A stretch of 64,000 nt of DNA from Candidatus Alistipes merdigallinarum (GCA_019119305.1 DWXH01000012.1:47330-111329); one strand, 5' to 3'; counted from the stretch's first letter, positions 43,103-53,376 are shown. Numbers and translations are program-made. The notes: generated by a model not told the origin, from the letters alone.

Positions 43103-45214
43103 TTATGAAATCATACTGAAATCTATCTCTTTTTTCGACACATACTTGTCCGCGAGTTCGCGCAACACCCGATTTTCGGGCTTCGCGAGCATCGGATCGC
43201 CTTGCAATACCCGTTCGGCTTCGTTGCGGGCAAGGGTCAAGACCTGCCCGTCCTTCCCCAAATCGGCAATCTTCAGATCGAAAGCCAAACCGCTCTGCAG
43301 GGTCCCCGAAAGGTCTCCCGGACCGCGCAGCTGAAGGTCCATCTCGGCAAGTTCGAAACCGTCATTGGTCGAGACCATCGCCCCGAGCCGTTTGCGCGAT
43401 TCGGATGAAAGCTTGTCACCGCTCATCAGGATACAATAGGATTGGTCTGCACCGCGCCCTACCCGACCACGCAACTGGTGCAACTGCGAAAGACCGAAAC
43501 GTTCGGCACTCTCGATCACCATGACCGAGGCATTCGGCACATCCACCCCCACTTCAATGACGGAAGTTGCCACCATGATCTGAGCAACCCCCTGTTTAAA
43601 AAGGTTCATACCGTACTCCTTGTCCGCCGATTTCATCTGACCGTGTACCACGACCGTAACGTACTCGGGAGGCGGAAATGCCCGCACAATTCCCTCGTAA
43701 CCGTCCTCAAGGTCCTTGTAATCCATCTTTTCGGACTCCTTGATCAGCGGGTAGACGATATAGACCTGACGGCCCTTGCGGATCTCCTCGCGGATAAACC
43801 CGAATACCCGCAACCGATGGGCATCACGGTAATGCAGCGTCCGGACGGGCTTGCGTCCCGGCGGAAGCTCATCGATCACCGAGACGTCCAGATCGCCGTA
43901 AAGGGTCATAGCCAACGTTCGGGGGATCGGTGTCGCCGTCATGACCAGTACATGGGGCGGCTGCTCGTTCTTACTCCACAACCGGGCCCGCTGTGCCACA
44001 CCGAAACGGTGCTGCTCGTCGATCACCACAAACCCCAAGTTCCGGAACTGCACCGCATCTTCGATCAGCGCATGGGTTCCGATCAAAATATGGATCGTAC
44101 CCGAACGCAACCCCTCATCGATCTGGGTCCGCTCCCTCTTTTTGGTCGAACCGGTCAGCAACTCCACTCGGATATCCAATCCGGCCAGCATCCGGGTAAA
44201 CGTCGCATAGTGCTGTGCGGCAAGTATTTCGGTCGGAACCATCATGCAGGCCTGAAACCCGTTGTCGCAGGCCAGCAACATGCACATCAGCGCCACGAGC
44301 GTCTTCCCGCTACCCACATCACCCTGCAGCAGCCGGTTCATCTGATGTCCCGACACCGTATCCTGACGGATCTCACGGATCACCCGCTTCTGGGCTCCGG
44401 TCAACGGAAACGGCAGGCAATCTTTATAAAACGAATTGAAAAATGTACCCACAACAGGAAAGAGAAAACCGTCGTTACGGGTCGTCCGCCCCCGACGTTC
44501 CTTCATAATGTTGAGCTGAATACCGAACAGCTCTTCGAATTTCAACCGGAATTCAGCTGCACGAAGCGCCTGCTGTGACGTCGGAAAATGGATATTGAAC
44601 AACGCATCGTGCAACGACATCAGCCCAAGCCGTGCGATAAGATCGGCAGGAAGCGTCTCGCGCAGCCGATGATCGACCATCGGCCACAAGTTACACATCA
44701 GCGTATAAATTGCCTTCGTACCGAGCTGATTACGGTTCAGCACCTCGGTTGTACTGTACACCCCCTGTACCCCGCTCCGGAACCGGTTGGCCTGCTCGAC
44801 CGCCGATTCGATCTCGGGATGGACGAGGTTGAGCACACCGTTAAAGAACGCAGGACGTCCGAAAACGATATACTCCCGCCCTTGTTCCAACCGCTTTTCG
44901 ATCCAGCTTATTCCCTTGAACCACACCAGCTCGGCCACACCGCTGCCATCTGAAACCGTAGCGATGAACCGGCGCTTGGGTCCGCTACCCACATGCTGGA
45001 ATCCCGTAATACGGACTTTCAGCTGAATATAGGTCAGCGAGTCATCATCCATTTCGCCGATCTTCCAGATACGGGTGCGATCGATGTACCGGAACGGGAA
45101 ATGATAAAGCAGATCACCAAGCGTAGCGATCCCCAACTCCTTACGGAGCATCGAAGCCCGACGTTCGCCGACCCCGCTCAGAAACTTGATGTCGTTATTC
45201 AGAATATCGTTCAT
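43103..45214 (-). CDS. recG: ATP-dependent DNA helicase RecG
   Basis: The 703-residue protein has the RecG wedge domain (about 1-240, with VRITGFQHVG and HPEIE). The helicase motor follows: Walker A LLQGDVGSGKTLVALM near 300, the DEQH box VVIDEQHRFGVAQR near 395, MTATPIPRTLAMTL near 425 and motif VI LHQLRGRVGRGADQSYC near 595. The C-terminal TRG/hook region is present. RecG reverses stalled replication forks and branch-migrates Holliday junctions. It is divergent from ispG, with about 80 bases between. Confidence 0.98.
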   Translation of the reverse strand: MNDILNNDIKFLSGVGERRASMLRKELGIATLGDLLYHFPFRYIDRTRIWKIGEMDDDSLTYIQLKVRITGFQHVGSGPKRRFIATVSDGSGVAELVWFKGISWIEKRLEQGREYIVFGRPAFFNGVLNLVHPEIESAVEQANRFRSGVQGVYSTTEVLNRNQLGTKAIYTLMCNLWPMVDHRLRETLPADLIARLGLMSLHDALFNIHFPTSQQALRAAEFRLKFEELFGIQLNIMKERRGRTTRNDGFLFPVVGTFFNSFYKDCLPFPLTGAQKRVIREIRQDTVSGHQMNRLLQGDVGSGKTLVALMCMLLACDNGFQACMMVPTEILAAQHYATFTRMLAGLDIRVELLTGSTKKRERTQIDEGLRSGTIHILIGTHALIEDAVQFRNLGFVVIDEQHRFGVAQRARLWSKNEQPPHVLVMTATPIPRTLAMTLYGDLDVSVIDELPPGRKPVRTLHYRDAHRLRVFGFIREEIRKGRQVYIVYPLIKESEKMDYKDLEDGYEGIVRAFPPPEYVTVVVHGQMKSADKEYGMNLFKQGVAQIMVATSVIEVGVDVPNASVMVIESAERFGLSQLHQLRGRVGRGADQSYCILMSGDKLSSESRKRLGAMVSTNDGFELAEMDLQLRGPGDLSGTLQSGLAFDLKIADLGKDGQVLTLARNEAERVLQGDPMLAKPENRVLRELADKYVSKKEIDFSMIS

Positions 45215-45264
45215 TCCCCGCAGTAAATCCGGATCAAAGATACCGAATCTCCGGCAGAGTTTCG

Positions 45265-45272
45265 TACCTTTG
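45265..45272 (+). promoter_or_regulatory. -7 box of ispG
   Basis: TACCTTTG matches TAnnTTTG exactly, 20 bases before the ATG at 45293; the -33 box is unclear. Confidence 0.5.
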
Positions 45273-45292
45273 CAAAAATTTCGGAAACTTCC

Positions 45293-46891
45293 ATGAAAAA
45301 ATTTTGCGATTCGTTAAACCGATACCTCCGCAGAACCACGGGGGTTGTCCGGATCGGAAGTACAGCCGTCGGGGGCGACAATCCTATTCGGGTCCAATCG
45401 ATGACCAATACCGACACGAATGACACGGCAGCCTCTGTAGCTCAAGTCAAACGGATTGCCGACGCAGGGGGCGAAATCGTCCGGCTCACCGCTCAGGGAC
45501 GCCGCGAAGCGGAAAATCTGGGTGTAATCCGCACAGAGCTCGACCGTCAGGGATACTCCAAAGTCCCTTTGGTAGCGGATATTCATTTCCTCCCGGCGGC
45601 TGCGCTCATTGCTGCCGAAAAGGTCGAAAAGGTCCGGATCAATCCGGGTAACTTCAACGACCGGGGCGGCGACTTCTCGCGTCTGATCGAAATATGCAAA
45701 CGCCGGAGTACGGCTCTGCGGATCGGAGTGAATCACGGGTCATTGGCTCCGGAAGTCGTCGAACAATACGGCGATACCCCCGAAGGGATGGTCTTCTCGG
45801 CCATGCAGTTCCTACGGCGGTGTCGAGAGGCCGATTTCGATCAGGTGGTCGTCTCGATCAAGTCGAGCAACGTACGGGTAATGGTACACGCCTACCGCCT
45901 GCTTGTCGCCGCCATGCGGGAAGAGGGTATGGCCTACCCGCTCCACCTCGGGGTGACCGAAGCCGGAGACGACCGCGAGGGACGTGTCAAATCGGCCGTC
46001 GGGATCGGAGCCCTGCTAGCCGACGGGATCGGTGACACAATCCGCGTATCGTTGACCGAAGCCCCCGAACGGGAAATTCCGGTCGCCCGTCTGCTGTGCG
46101 ACTACTTTTCCGGACGGGAACACCATGCTCCGATTCCGGAGATAAATGAAGCGTTTTATTCGCCTTACGCATACCGCAAACGGGAATCGACCGAAGTGGC
46201 CGGAATCGGAGGCTCACACCGCCCACCCATTCGGAGCGAAATCCCGGCAGAAACCGCCTCGCTCTTTTTCGAAACGGATATTCACGGCATCGACCGTATT
46301 CCTGCCGGGAAAATCGTTATCCTGACCACCGAGAACCTCAACGGTATCGCCGAACAACGGGCTGCTTTTCTGCGGATGGAAGAGGCCGGTATCCACAATC
46401 CGGTGATCATCAAACGCACCTATCGGGAGCAGGATCCGGAAGTGTTGCGGGTAAAGGCGGCTGCCGATATCGGACCGCTCTTCTTAGACGGATTCGGCGA
46501 CGGAGTATGGATCGAAAACCTCGATCCGGCAATCCCCAACGAAGAGATCGACGCCCTGAGTCTCGACATTTTACAGGCCGCAAGGGTCCGGATATCGAAG
46601 CCGGAGTACATCGCCTGTCCGAGTTGCGGGCGGACTCTCTACCACATCGAAAAGACGCTCGCTGCGATCAAACAACGCACCTCGCATCTGGTCGGCGTGA
46701 AGATCGGCGTCATGGGTTGCATCGTCAACGGCCCGGGAGAGATGGCCGATGCCGATTACGGGTACGTGGGTTCGGGCCCCGGCCGGATCACCCTCTACAA
46801 AGGGCGTGAAATCGTTCGCCGTAACATTCCCGAAGATCAGGCCATCGATGCCTTGCTCGAGCTGATCGAATCGACCCGGGAATCGTCGTAA
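45293..46891 (+). CDS. ispG: 4-hydroxy-3-methylbut-2-en-1-yl diphosphate synthase IspG (GcpE), long form
   Basis: The 532-residue protein catalyses the reductive ring opening of MEcPP to HMBPP in the MEP isoprenoid pathway. The N-terminal TIM barrel is marked by GDNPIRVQSMTNTDTNDT near residue 28. The 4Fe-4S ligands are visible as CPSCGR (Cys442, Cys445) and GCIVNGPGEMADADYGYVG (Cys476, with the conserved Glu after it). A middle insert of about 140 residues makes it the long three-domain form found in Bacteroidota, Chlamydiae and plants. It is monocistronic with a terminator about 95 bases after the stop. Confidence 0.97.
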   Translation: MKKFCDSLNRYLRRTTGVVRIGSTAVGGDNPIRVQSMTNTDTNDTAASVAQVKRIADAGGEIVRLTAQGRREAENLGVIRTELDRQGYSKVPLVADIHFLPAAALIAAEKVEKVRINPGNFNDRGGDFSRLIEICKRRSTALRIGVNHGSLAPEVVEQYGDTPEGMVFSAMQFLRRCREADFDQVVVSIKSSNVRVMVHAYRLLVAAMREEGMAYPLHLGVTEAGDDREGRVKSAVGIGALLADGIGDTIRVSLTEAPEREIPVARLLCDYFSGREHHAPIPEINEAFYSPYAYRKRESTEVAGIGGSHRPPIRSEIPAETASLFFETDIHGIDRIPAGKIVILTTENLNGIAEQRAAFLRMEEAGIHNPVIIKRTYREQDPEVLRVKAAADIGPLFLDGFGDGVWIENLDPAIPNEEIDALSLDILQAARVRISKPEYIACPSCGRTLYHIEKTLAAIKQRTSHLVGVKIGVMGCIVNGPGEMADADYGYVGSGPGRITLYKGREIVRRNIPEDQAIDALLELIESTRESS

Positions 46892-46984
46892 ATCCAACCG
46901 CAGAGCAGGCCCGACCCCAGATCGGCAAAACCTTTTGCCTCCCCTGCTCTGTGCGGTCACCGCGAAACAGAAGTATTTACACAA

Positions 46985-47020
46985 CAAAAGATGGACCTTA
47001 CGTCAAAGGTCCATCTTTTT
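46985..47020 (+). terminator. Terminator of ispG
   Basis: AAAAGATGGACCTT pairs with AAGGTCCATCTTTT around ACGTCA, followed by T. The stem is symmetrical and may also stop the - strand flavin-reductase transcript. Confidence 0.88.
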
Positions 47021-47195
47021 CGTTATGCCTAAATAAATCGATCTCCGAACATACCGGAACTACACTTCACAACCATCCCGGCAATACCTTTTCGGGGAAG
47101 ATACACCTCATTGTTTCATTCCTTTCATTCCCGGCTACACTACCGTTCTGCTCCTTCCCCCTGCCCATTCTCTTTCACGTCTCTCCCCTTCCTTT

Positions 47196-47738
47196 CTACA
47201 GACCAGGAGGAAGTTTCTCCGACATCAGCTCCCGGCAGTTGAAACTCTCTCCATCTGCCGTAAAGGTCCCGTCCCCTATGGCATGGATAATCCGCCGGTC
47301 GGTACAATCCGGATTCTCCACGACTCTTGTCACTTTCAGGATGATGAATCCGTAACGGTCGATGTAATCTGTCACCCTACACTCCAGGCAGGCGACGCAA
47401 CCGTCTATCAGCGGAGCCTCTACCGTCCTGGCCGGAAGAGCTTTCAGTCCGAACTTTTCGAACTTATCTACCTCCGCTCCGCTGACCATTCCGATGCGCA
47501 CTACCGTTTCCAGCATCGATACAGGAGGAATACAGACCACACATTCCCGTTTTTCCAACAGGGTGTTGAACGAATGGTTCCACGGACCGGTAGTCAGCAC
47601 GATATGCTGTGCAAAATCGATGGCCATCGTCCACGAGATGGTCATCACATTGTTCCGTCGACCGTCAAACGTAGTCACCAATACCAATGGTCCCGGTTCA
47701 ATGTATGTCAGCGCCTTTTCGATATCAACTTCTTCCAT
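47196..47738 (-). CDS. Flavin reductase-like (FMN-binding) protein
   Basis: The start MEEVDIEKAL (47738) is preferred; the longer frame adds 28 unlikely residues. The 180-residue protein shows the flavin-reductase fold: PGPLVLVTTFDGRRNNVMTISW near the N-terminus, LTTGPWNHSFNTLLEKRECVVCIPP in the middle and CLECRVTDYIDRYGFIILKV later. Family members bind FMN and reduce flavins or act as FMN-dependent oxidoreductases. It lies 159 bases downstream of the sugar permease on the same strand; whether it shares their transcript is unclear. Confidence 0.88.
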   Translation of the reverse strand: MEEVDIEKALTYIEPGPLVLVTTFDGRRNNVMTISWTMAIDFAQHIVLTTGPWNHSFNTLLEKRECVVCIPPVSMLETVVRIGMVSGAEVDKFEKFGLKALPARTVEAPLIDGCVACLECRVTDYIDRYGFIILKVTRVVENPDCTDRRIIHAIGDGTFTADGESFNCRELMSEKLPPGL

Positions 47739-47897
47739 AATTACACGCTTTTTATCATAGAAGCAAAGGCTGAAATTTAATCCGGGATAACTCATGCGGA
47801 GATTTTTTCCACTCCTCCTCATGGATCTCTTCCAATAACAGTTACCGTCATCGGCTAAAACCCGACCGACGATCCGATCTTCTCCCCCTGCACAGAA

Positions 47898-48899
47898 TCA
47901 GGCCCCGGCATAGATCAAAAAGCCCAGGCCGATCAGGAACAATACAAACATCATGACGTTCAACCAATCGGAGCTCTTCGGTGCACCTTTAAACTCTTTC
48001 CAGATCAGGATTCCCCACAAAGCAGACACCAACGTCGCCCCCTGTCCCAATCCATAGGATATGGCCGCACCGGCCTGTTCCGATGCAATCATACTGAACG
48101 ACTGACCGATACACCAAATCACACCGCCCAAGATGCCGACACAGTGGGTTTTCAGGTTCCCGCGAAAATACCCTCCGATTCTGATCGGTTCGCCTTCGAC
48201 CGGATGGCGCATGGCAATCGTATTGAACAAGAAGTTACTGGCAAAAATACCCACCGCAAAAATAAAAACCGCCGTATAAGGGGTCAATTTACCCGGTGCT
48301 GGATCAGCAAAATTGGAGAGATCGATCGACGCTGCCACAAAACGGTAGAAAAAGGCCATAATAACACCGGCGGCAATCGAAATCCCGATTCCCTTGGCCG
48401 GGACTTTTTTCGATCCGCTCAACATCTTCCGGTAAGCCAAACCATTCAGCACAATCGCTACGCAGATCAATATGACCCCGGTAAAGATGAACAGCGGTTC
48501 GCCTTTGGCCGCACCGAAATAGTTGATCAGTACACCCAGTACCAGAGCCAACCCGATACCTACCGGAAACGCAACCGATAATCCGCAAATGGCGATAGCG
48601 GCTGCCAACAGAATATTTCCGGCATTGAACACGATTCCTCCGAGAAAAGCACTGCCGATATTACCCCAATCGGCCTGTCCCAAATCCGCCAGGAAACTTC
48701 GCCCTTGTGAACCGAAACTGCCCAACGTAAAGGCGAAAATCAATGAGCAGAGCAGTACGCCGATCACATAATCCCAATAAAAATATTCGTACCGCCAGCT
48801 TTTCGAGGCGAGTTTCTGGGTATTTCCCCATGAACCCCAACAGAGCATCGTGACCACACAGAAAATTACGGCCAACGTGTAATTGTTTACAATATACAT
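47898..48899 (-). CDS. GRP/RhaT-family sugar permease, probably for ribose
   Basis: The 333-residue membrane protein has ten predicted helices. It begins MYIVNNYTLAVIFCVVTMLCWGSWGNTQKL, where CWGSW is the typical glucose/ribose porter (GRP) and RhaT signature. Other marks are GNILLAAAIAICGLSVAFPVGIGLALVLG and GGVIWCIGQSFSMIASEQAG. It starts 50 bases downstream of the ribokinase gene on the same strand, so ribose import coupled to phosphorylation is a good inference. Energy is probably a proton gradient. Confidence 0.88.
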   Translation of the reverse strand: MYIVNNYTLAVIFCVVTMLCWGSWGNTQKLASKSWRYEYFYWDYVIGVLLCSLIFAFTLGSFGSQGRSFLADLGQADWGNIGSAFLGGIVFNAGNILLAAAIAICGLSVAFPVGIGLALVLGVLINYFGAAKGEPLFIFTGVILICVAIVLNGLAYRKMLSGSKKVPAKGIGISIAAGVIMAFFYRFVAASIDLSNFADPAPGKLTPYTAVFIFAVGIFASNFLFNTIAMRHPVEGEPIRIGGYFRGNLKTHCVGILGGVIWCIGQSFSMIASEQAGAAISYGLGQGATLVSALWGILIWKEFKGAPKSSDWLNVMMFVLFLIGLGFLIYAGA

Positions 48900-48949
48900 A
48901 TCTCGTTTTTTTTAGGTTAGTCGTACTTTATATGACGATTTCCCATCGT

Positions 48950-49876
48950 TTAAGGTTTAAAACTATCGACCTCGCTCCGATAGGGTGCCGAAGGTTGCGC
49001 ACCCATACGCGTCACCGAAAGTGCCGATGCCCGGTTGGCAAACCGCACAGCTTCGTAAAGGTCTTTCCCTTCGGAGAGTGCAACGACCACTGCCGCATTG
49101 AACACATCGCCTGCCGCCGTCGTATCGACCGCCTCGACCCGATAAGCCGGAATCACCTCCTCGAAACGATCATTACAAATAAGGGCTCCGTGGGACCCGA
49201 GCGTTACAATAACATTCTGCACCCCCATTTCACGGATTTTATGAGCAGCGGCCAATGCCCCCTCTTCTCCGGATACAGGGATCCCCGAGATCAGACTCGC
49301 TTCCGTCTCATTCGGGGTGATCAGATAGAGATTCTTGAGCAACCCTTTTGACAGAGGGGCTGCAGGAGCTGGGTTCAATACAACCCGTTTCCCCCGTTTG
49401 GCTCCTTCAGCAACGACATATTCGACCGTCGCCATCGGAGTCTCCAACTGGACAAGAATGATGTCGCACTCATCGAACACCGTTTCAGCACGGGCAATAT
49501 CGACCGGCAACAGATTGGCATTGGCTCCGGAAGCGACAACAATCGTATTCTCAGCCCGTTGATCTACCGAAATCAACGCAATACCCGACGGATTCTCCTC
49601 GTCGACAAAAACGAAACGCGTATCGATACCCTCTTTGGCAAATTGCTGCCGGTTGGCGATCCCGAACATATCGTTTCCCGTCTTACAAATAAATCCAACA
49701 TCGGCCCCCAGCCGGGCAGCGGCCACAGCCTGATTCGCCCCTTTACCACCTTGATTCATCATAAAGGCACCCCCGAGTACAGTCTCTCCGGGCCGCGGCA
49801 GGTGATCGGTACGGACCACCATGTCGGTATTCGCGCTACCGACAATCAGGACATTTATATTTTTCCGATTTTCCAT
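48950..49876 (-). CDS. rbsK: Ribokinase
   Basis: The 308-residue PfkB-family kinase has the N-terminal signature GSANTDMVVRTDHLPRPGETVLGG and MNQGGKGANQAVAAARLGA. Near residue 255, DTTAAGDVFNAAVVVAL carries the catalytic Asp and anion hole; NPAPAAPL and TPNETEASLISG are also typical of ribokinase. It phosphorylates ribose to ribose-5-phosphate in the cytoplasm. First gene of an operon with a GRP-type permease. Potassium-site residues cannot be checked without a structure-based alignment. Confidence 0.95.
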   Translation of the reverse strand: MENRKNINVLIVGSANTDMVVRTDHLPRPGETVLGGAFMMNQGGKGANQAVAAARLGADVGFICKTGNDMFGIANRQQFAKEGIDTRFVFVDEENPSGIALISVDQRAENTIVVASGANANLLPVDIARAETVFDECDIILVQLETPMATVEYVVAEGAKRGKRVVLNPAPAAPLSKGLLKNLYLITPNETEASLISGIPVSGEEGALAAAHKIREMGVQNVIVTLGSHGALICNDRFEEVIPAYRVEAVDTTAAGDVFNAAVVVALSEGKDLYEAVRFANRASALSVTRMGAQPSAPYRSEVDSFKP

Positions 49877-50152
49877 ACGCTTTAGTATTATTCTAAAATC
49901 GATTGTTGCAATCTCACCACAAAAACTCTATGTTCACACACAAAAGACACCCTTTTGTATCGAATTTTACCTCTGAGTTTTAAAATTAACATATATTTCT
50001 GGGAAAAGCAATTTTCGGCAGTTGAAAATCATTCGGAATTTTCCAGAATCTACAAAAGCCAGTCATACTATCCGATTTGCGCAAAAGCGATACCGAAACT
50101 ACCCTTTCAAAATTAATAACCTTATTTATCCCGGTCATATATAATTTTCTAT

Positions 50153-50160
50153 TAAATTTG
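50153..50160 (+). promoter_or_regulatory. -7 box of the metallophosphatase gene
   Basis: TAAATTTG fits TAnnTTTG exactly; predicted leader about 80 bases. The -33 region (TATTTATC) is weak. Confidence 0.5.
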
Positions 50161-50206
50161 TGTATTTTGTTATCCTGACACTAAAAATACACAGAATCCT
50201 ATATCT

Positions 50207-50217
50207 TGAGGTCGCCA
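50207..50217 (+). repeat. TGAGGTCGCCA element, copy 1 (phosphatase leader)
   Basis: The same 11 bases occur in the leader of the GH110-like gene on the other strand (53395-53405). Here it lies 30 bases before the ATG. Possible operator or RNA element. Confidence 0.45.
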
Positions 50218-50247
50218 ATTACAAATTACATTTATACATAACATGCC

Positions 50248-51414
50248 ATGAAGAAGATTTTGTTGTTTACCCTGATCGTATCGATATCGACGGCACTCCA
50301 TGCCCAGACTCCGTTTCAAATCACCTTCGGGCCCTACCTCCAGAATGTAACCGAGGAGGGTGCCACCGTTATATGGGGCACTTCGGGCGATGCCCTGTCG
50401 TGGGTCGAAGTCGCACCCGACGGCGACGAGCACTTCTATGCTGAAGAACGCCCGCAATTTTTCCAGACGAAGCTCGGCAGACGTACGGTCGGGAAACTGC
50501 ATACCGTCCGGATCGAGAACCTTCAACCCGGAAACTTTTACCGTTACCGTGTCTGCTCGAAAGAGGTACTCGAAATGAATCCGGTGAAAGTAGTTTACGG
50601 ATCGACGATATGCACCGACATCTTTCGTCACAAGCCCTTTCGGTTCAAGACACGGAGTGCGGCCCAGGACTCACTTTCGTTCATTATTGTCAACGACATC
50701 CATGAAAACAGCGATATGCTGGGAACCCTGCTGGCCGACGTAAAAAAAGAGGGATACGATTTTGTCTTTTTCAACGGCGATATGGTCAACAACATGAGCA
50801 GCGAGCAGCAGCTGATCAACGGATTTATCGGGAAGTCTACCGAACTGTTCGCTTCGGAGATTCCGTTTTTCTTTGCCCGGGGTAACCACGAAACACGAGG
50901 CAACTTCTCCGACCACTACCTCGACTACTTCCCGACCTCAACGAATGAACCCTATTATGCCTTCAGACAGGGACCGGTATTTTTCATCGTGCTGGACGGC
51001 GGGGAAGACAAACCGGACAGCGACATCGAATACTACGGATTGGCCGATTTCGACCGTTATCGGGCCGATCAGGTGGCCTGGTTGAAAGAGGTAGTCGCTT
51101 CCGAGGCGTTCCGCTCGGCCCCGTTCAAAGTGGTCATCACGCACGTACCTCCGATCAATACGACATGGCACGGGCCGCTGGAGGTCAAAAAACACTTCCT
51201 CCCCGTATTGAACGAGGCGGGAGTCGATCTGATGATCTGCGGGCACCTGCATGCCTACCACTACATCCCGGCAGGAGAATCCGATTGTAATTTCCCGGTT
51301 TTGATCAACTCAAACGAAGCCTCTGTAGCAATACATGCTACCGACCGGTCTTTCAATTTCAAAGTGAAGAATGCACAGAAAGAGCTTGTCAAGGAGGAAA
51401 CCCTCACCAAATAA
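50248..51414 (+). CDS. Secreted metallophosphatase, purple-acid-phosphatase-like
   Basis: The 388-residue protein has a signal peptide ending ALHAQ and an N-terminal fibronectin-III-like domain (about 20-130) as in purple acid phosphatases. The calcineurin-like metallophosphatase domain has all five metal motifs: NDIHEN, GDMV, GNHE, ITHVPP and CGHLHAY. It should be a periplasmic or surface phosphoesterase; substrate unknown. It is convergent with a GH110-like gene, and both leaders carry the TGAGGTCGCCA element, hinting at joint control. Confidence 0.9.
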   Translation: MKKILLFTLIVSISTALHAQTPFQITFGPYLQNVTEEGATVIWGTSGDALSWVEVAPDGDEHFYAEERPQFFQTKLGRRTVGKLHTVRIENLQPGNFYRYRVCSKEVLEMNPVKVVYGSTICTDIFRHKPFRFKTRSAAQDSLSFIIVNDIHENSDMLGTLLADVKKEGYDFVFFNGDMVNNMSSEQQLINGFIGKSTELFASEIPFFFARGNHETRGNFSDHYLDYFPTSTNEPYYAFRQGPVFFIVLDGGEDKPDSDIEYYGLADFDRYRADQVAWLKEVVASEAFRSAPFKVVITHVPPINTTWHGPLEVKKHFLPVLNEAGVDLMICGHLHAYHYIPAGESDCNFPVLINSNEASVAIHATDRSFNFKVKNAQKELVKEETLTK

Positions 51415-51488
51415 ATTCAAGAAGGGAAAGACTACCGGATTCTAAATCAATTTATCATCCATCCAGAATATACGTCGTTCTAGATGAA

Positions 51489-51522
51489 GAAAAGGAGGGC
51501 CATGAATTTGCTCTCCTTTTTT
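51489..51522 (+). terminator. Terminator of the metallophosphatase gene
   Basis: AAAAGGAG pairs with CTCCTTTT around a 17-base loop, followed by a T run. Confidence 0.75.
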
Positions 51523-51669
51523 ATCTATTTTTTATCTAAAATTTTTTCTTCTAAAAAACTCGAATCCGAATCGGAGGCGAGCCATTGAATCTGAATCGGG
51601 AACTTGTCATCGCTCCCCCCGCTTTTCCCCAGTATAAATTCTGGGAAACGGTAAAAGGCCAACAGCCGA

Positions 51670-53376
51670 CTACTCCACCGACAAATGTTCGGTACTGACG
51701 GTCTGAACCGCACTGCGGCAACCCTCAACCCGGTTGTTCCGCAAACTGACGTTACCCGCATTCCGGACAACTATGCCGCATTCGTTCTCCGACGTGCCCA
51801 CAATGGTGTTCCCTTCAATCCGGATACCGTCATGCAACAATGTTTGTTCCGTATCGGGCGCCCCGATAACCACGGCGATCCCCGAAGCCCCGTATTGACA
51901 ACCCGCACCCAAACCGCACCCGACGATTACGTTACGTGCGATGGTCACATCCTTGGCATGCGTTCCCTCTTTCCACTCCGACTCCGCACCCACATGAATC
52001 GCCGTTCCCGTACAGCCACGGAAAATATTGTCCTCGATACACACTCCGCGTGTCTTGGAAAGTACCCCACGGGCCAGATTGCCCCATACGATCGAACGGC
52101 GGAACTCCAAACGCGGAAGTTTCGAGACATTGAAAAGGTAATAATCCCCGAATTTTTCCGGCAAAGTACCCCGAACCCGAACCTTCACGTCGACCGTACC
52201 CTCCTGATGAAAAACATCCATCACTTCGACCTCGCCTTCGGGGACAAGCGTCGAAATACGCACGACCTCCATGCGGTCGCCCACACGCGGCACATCGGGC
52301 ACCTGTGCATGGGTGAAGGTCGGAGCCCTCAACTCCAAAGCCACCGTATCACCTTTGACGGAGGTAATGTCATGATAATAGCCATGTACGTTTGTGGCAT
52401 CGTCTCCCTGCCCCCGGAAGAGGCAACCGTCAAATGAGACGATTCCTTCACAACAGGCAAAATGGGTAGCATCCGTGTTGGTCGAAAAGGTATATCCATC
52501 AGCCGGAATAACCGAAAGGCGGACGACCGACACATCCCGACTGTCGAAACCCACGATCCCCATACCGGGTTGCGAGTGGATCGTAACCCCTTCGATTCGG
52601 GTTTGCTCGCTGCGCAAAATCAGAATCGCCGGGCGGAAATGGAAGGAATGGGGCGCCGCTACCGCCGCTCCCACCATACGTGCCGGCAACCGGCCCTTGA
52701 ACCGCACCGAATGATCGTCCAGCACCGTCCTTTCGGCAAAATAGAACGGATCCCGATATATGCCGCCGATCGTATCGTCCCACAACATCAGACGCGGGAA
52801 CGGCATTTCCGCGGTAATCTTTCGCTCCGGACGGAATCGAACCGTAAACGACTCTTCATCGACATCGGTCACGACCCCCTCTGAAAAGGGTTTACGCAGG
52901 TAGTCTATCGTCAGTCCCCGCAGCGTAAAGTTCCGGCTGTCGACGATCGAGACCGGCTCCATCCACCCCTCACATAACAGTACCGCCCCTTGCGCCTCAA
53001 CCGTTACACCCTCTGATCCGGAAAAATCAAGGCCCCGCACATAAGGGTAATAGGGCCTAAAAATCTCGCTTTCGGGATTGGGTCCCATCTTTCCAGAAAG
53101 GACCTCCTCCTCGAGACGTTCGGCTTCGGCATCCCGCAGACGATACACCCCAGCAGGCATTACGAGCGTTGTACCGGCATGTGTACGGCAATACTCCGCC
53201 GCCCGCCGCAAAGCCCGGGTGTCGTCCTTCCCATCATTGGGGATGGCCCCGAAATCGGTCACTGACACCACCTGTTCCCGAAACCTGGCCGTATCTTCCG
53301 GTTTCTGCACTGCCTGCGCCACATCTACAACTGCCACAGCCACCGTACAAAAAATCCACTTTACAAGGTTCATCAT
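51670..53376 (-). CDS. Secreted right-handed beta-helix glycosidase, GH110-like
   Basis: The 568-residue protein has a signal peptide ending AQAVQ. It opens with VSVTDFGAIPNDGKDDTRAL (about residue 37), the usual start of secreted beta-helix glycosidases. FRGQGDDATNVHGYYHDI near 325 resembles the Asp-Asp catalytic region of GH110 alpha-1,3-galactosidases, and NLARGVLSKTRGVCIEDNIFRGCTGTAIHVGAESEW near 430 matches another family block. GH110 members cut alpha-1,3-galactose, including blood group B antigen on mucin. The assignment is by recalled motifs, so a related beta-helix family is possible. Either of two adjacent ATGs (53376 or 53373) may be the start. Confidence 0.75.
   Translation of the reverse strand: MMNLVKWIFCTVAVAVVDVAQAVQKPEDTARFREQVVSVTDFGAIPNDGKDDTRALRRAAEYCRTHAGTTLVMPAGVYRLRDAEAERLEEEVLSGKMGPNPESEIFRPYYPYVRGLDFSGSEGVTVEAQGAVLLCEGWMEPVSIVDSRNFTLRGLTIDYLRKPFSEGVVTDVDEESFTVRFRPERKITAEMPFPRLMLWDDTIGGIYRDPFYFAERTVLDDHSVRFKGRLPARMVGAAVAAPHSFHFRPAILILRSEQTRIEGVTIHSQPGMGIVGFDSRDVSVVRLSVIPADGYTFSTNTDATHFACCEGIVSFDGCLFRGQGDDATNVHGYYHDITSVKGDTVALELRAPTFTHAQVPDVPRVGDRMEVVRISTLVPEGEVEVMDVFHQEGTVDVKVRVRGTLPEKFGDYYLFNVSKLPRLEFRRSIVWGNLARGVLSKTRGVCIEDNIFRGCTGTAIHVGAESEWKEGTHAKDVTIARNVIVGCGLGAGCQYGASGIAVVIGAPDTEQTLLHDGIRIEGNTIVGTSENECGIVVRNAGNVSLRNNRVEGCRSAVQTVSTEHLSVE

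Larger units (their letters stand above)
49877..50247. other. Divergent intergenic region between rbsK and the phosphatase gene
   Basis: About 370 AT-rich bases with no gene. It should hold the promoters for rbsK (-) and the phosphatase (+); only the latter's -7 box is clear. A copy of TGAGGTCGCCA lies at 50207-50217. Confidence 0.6.
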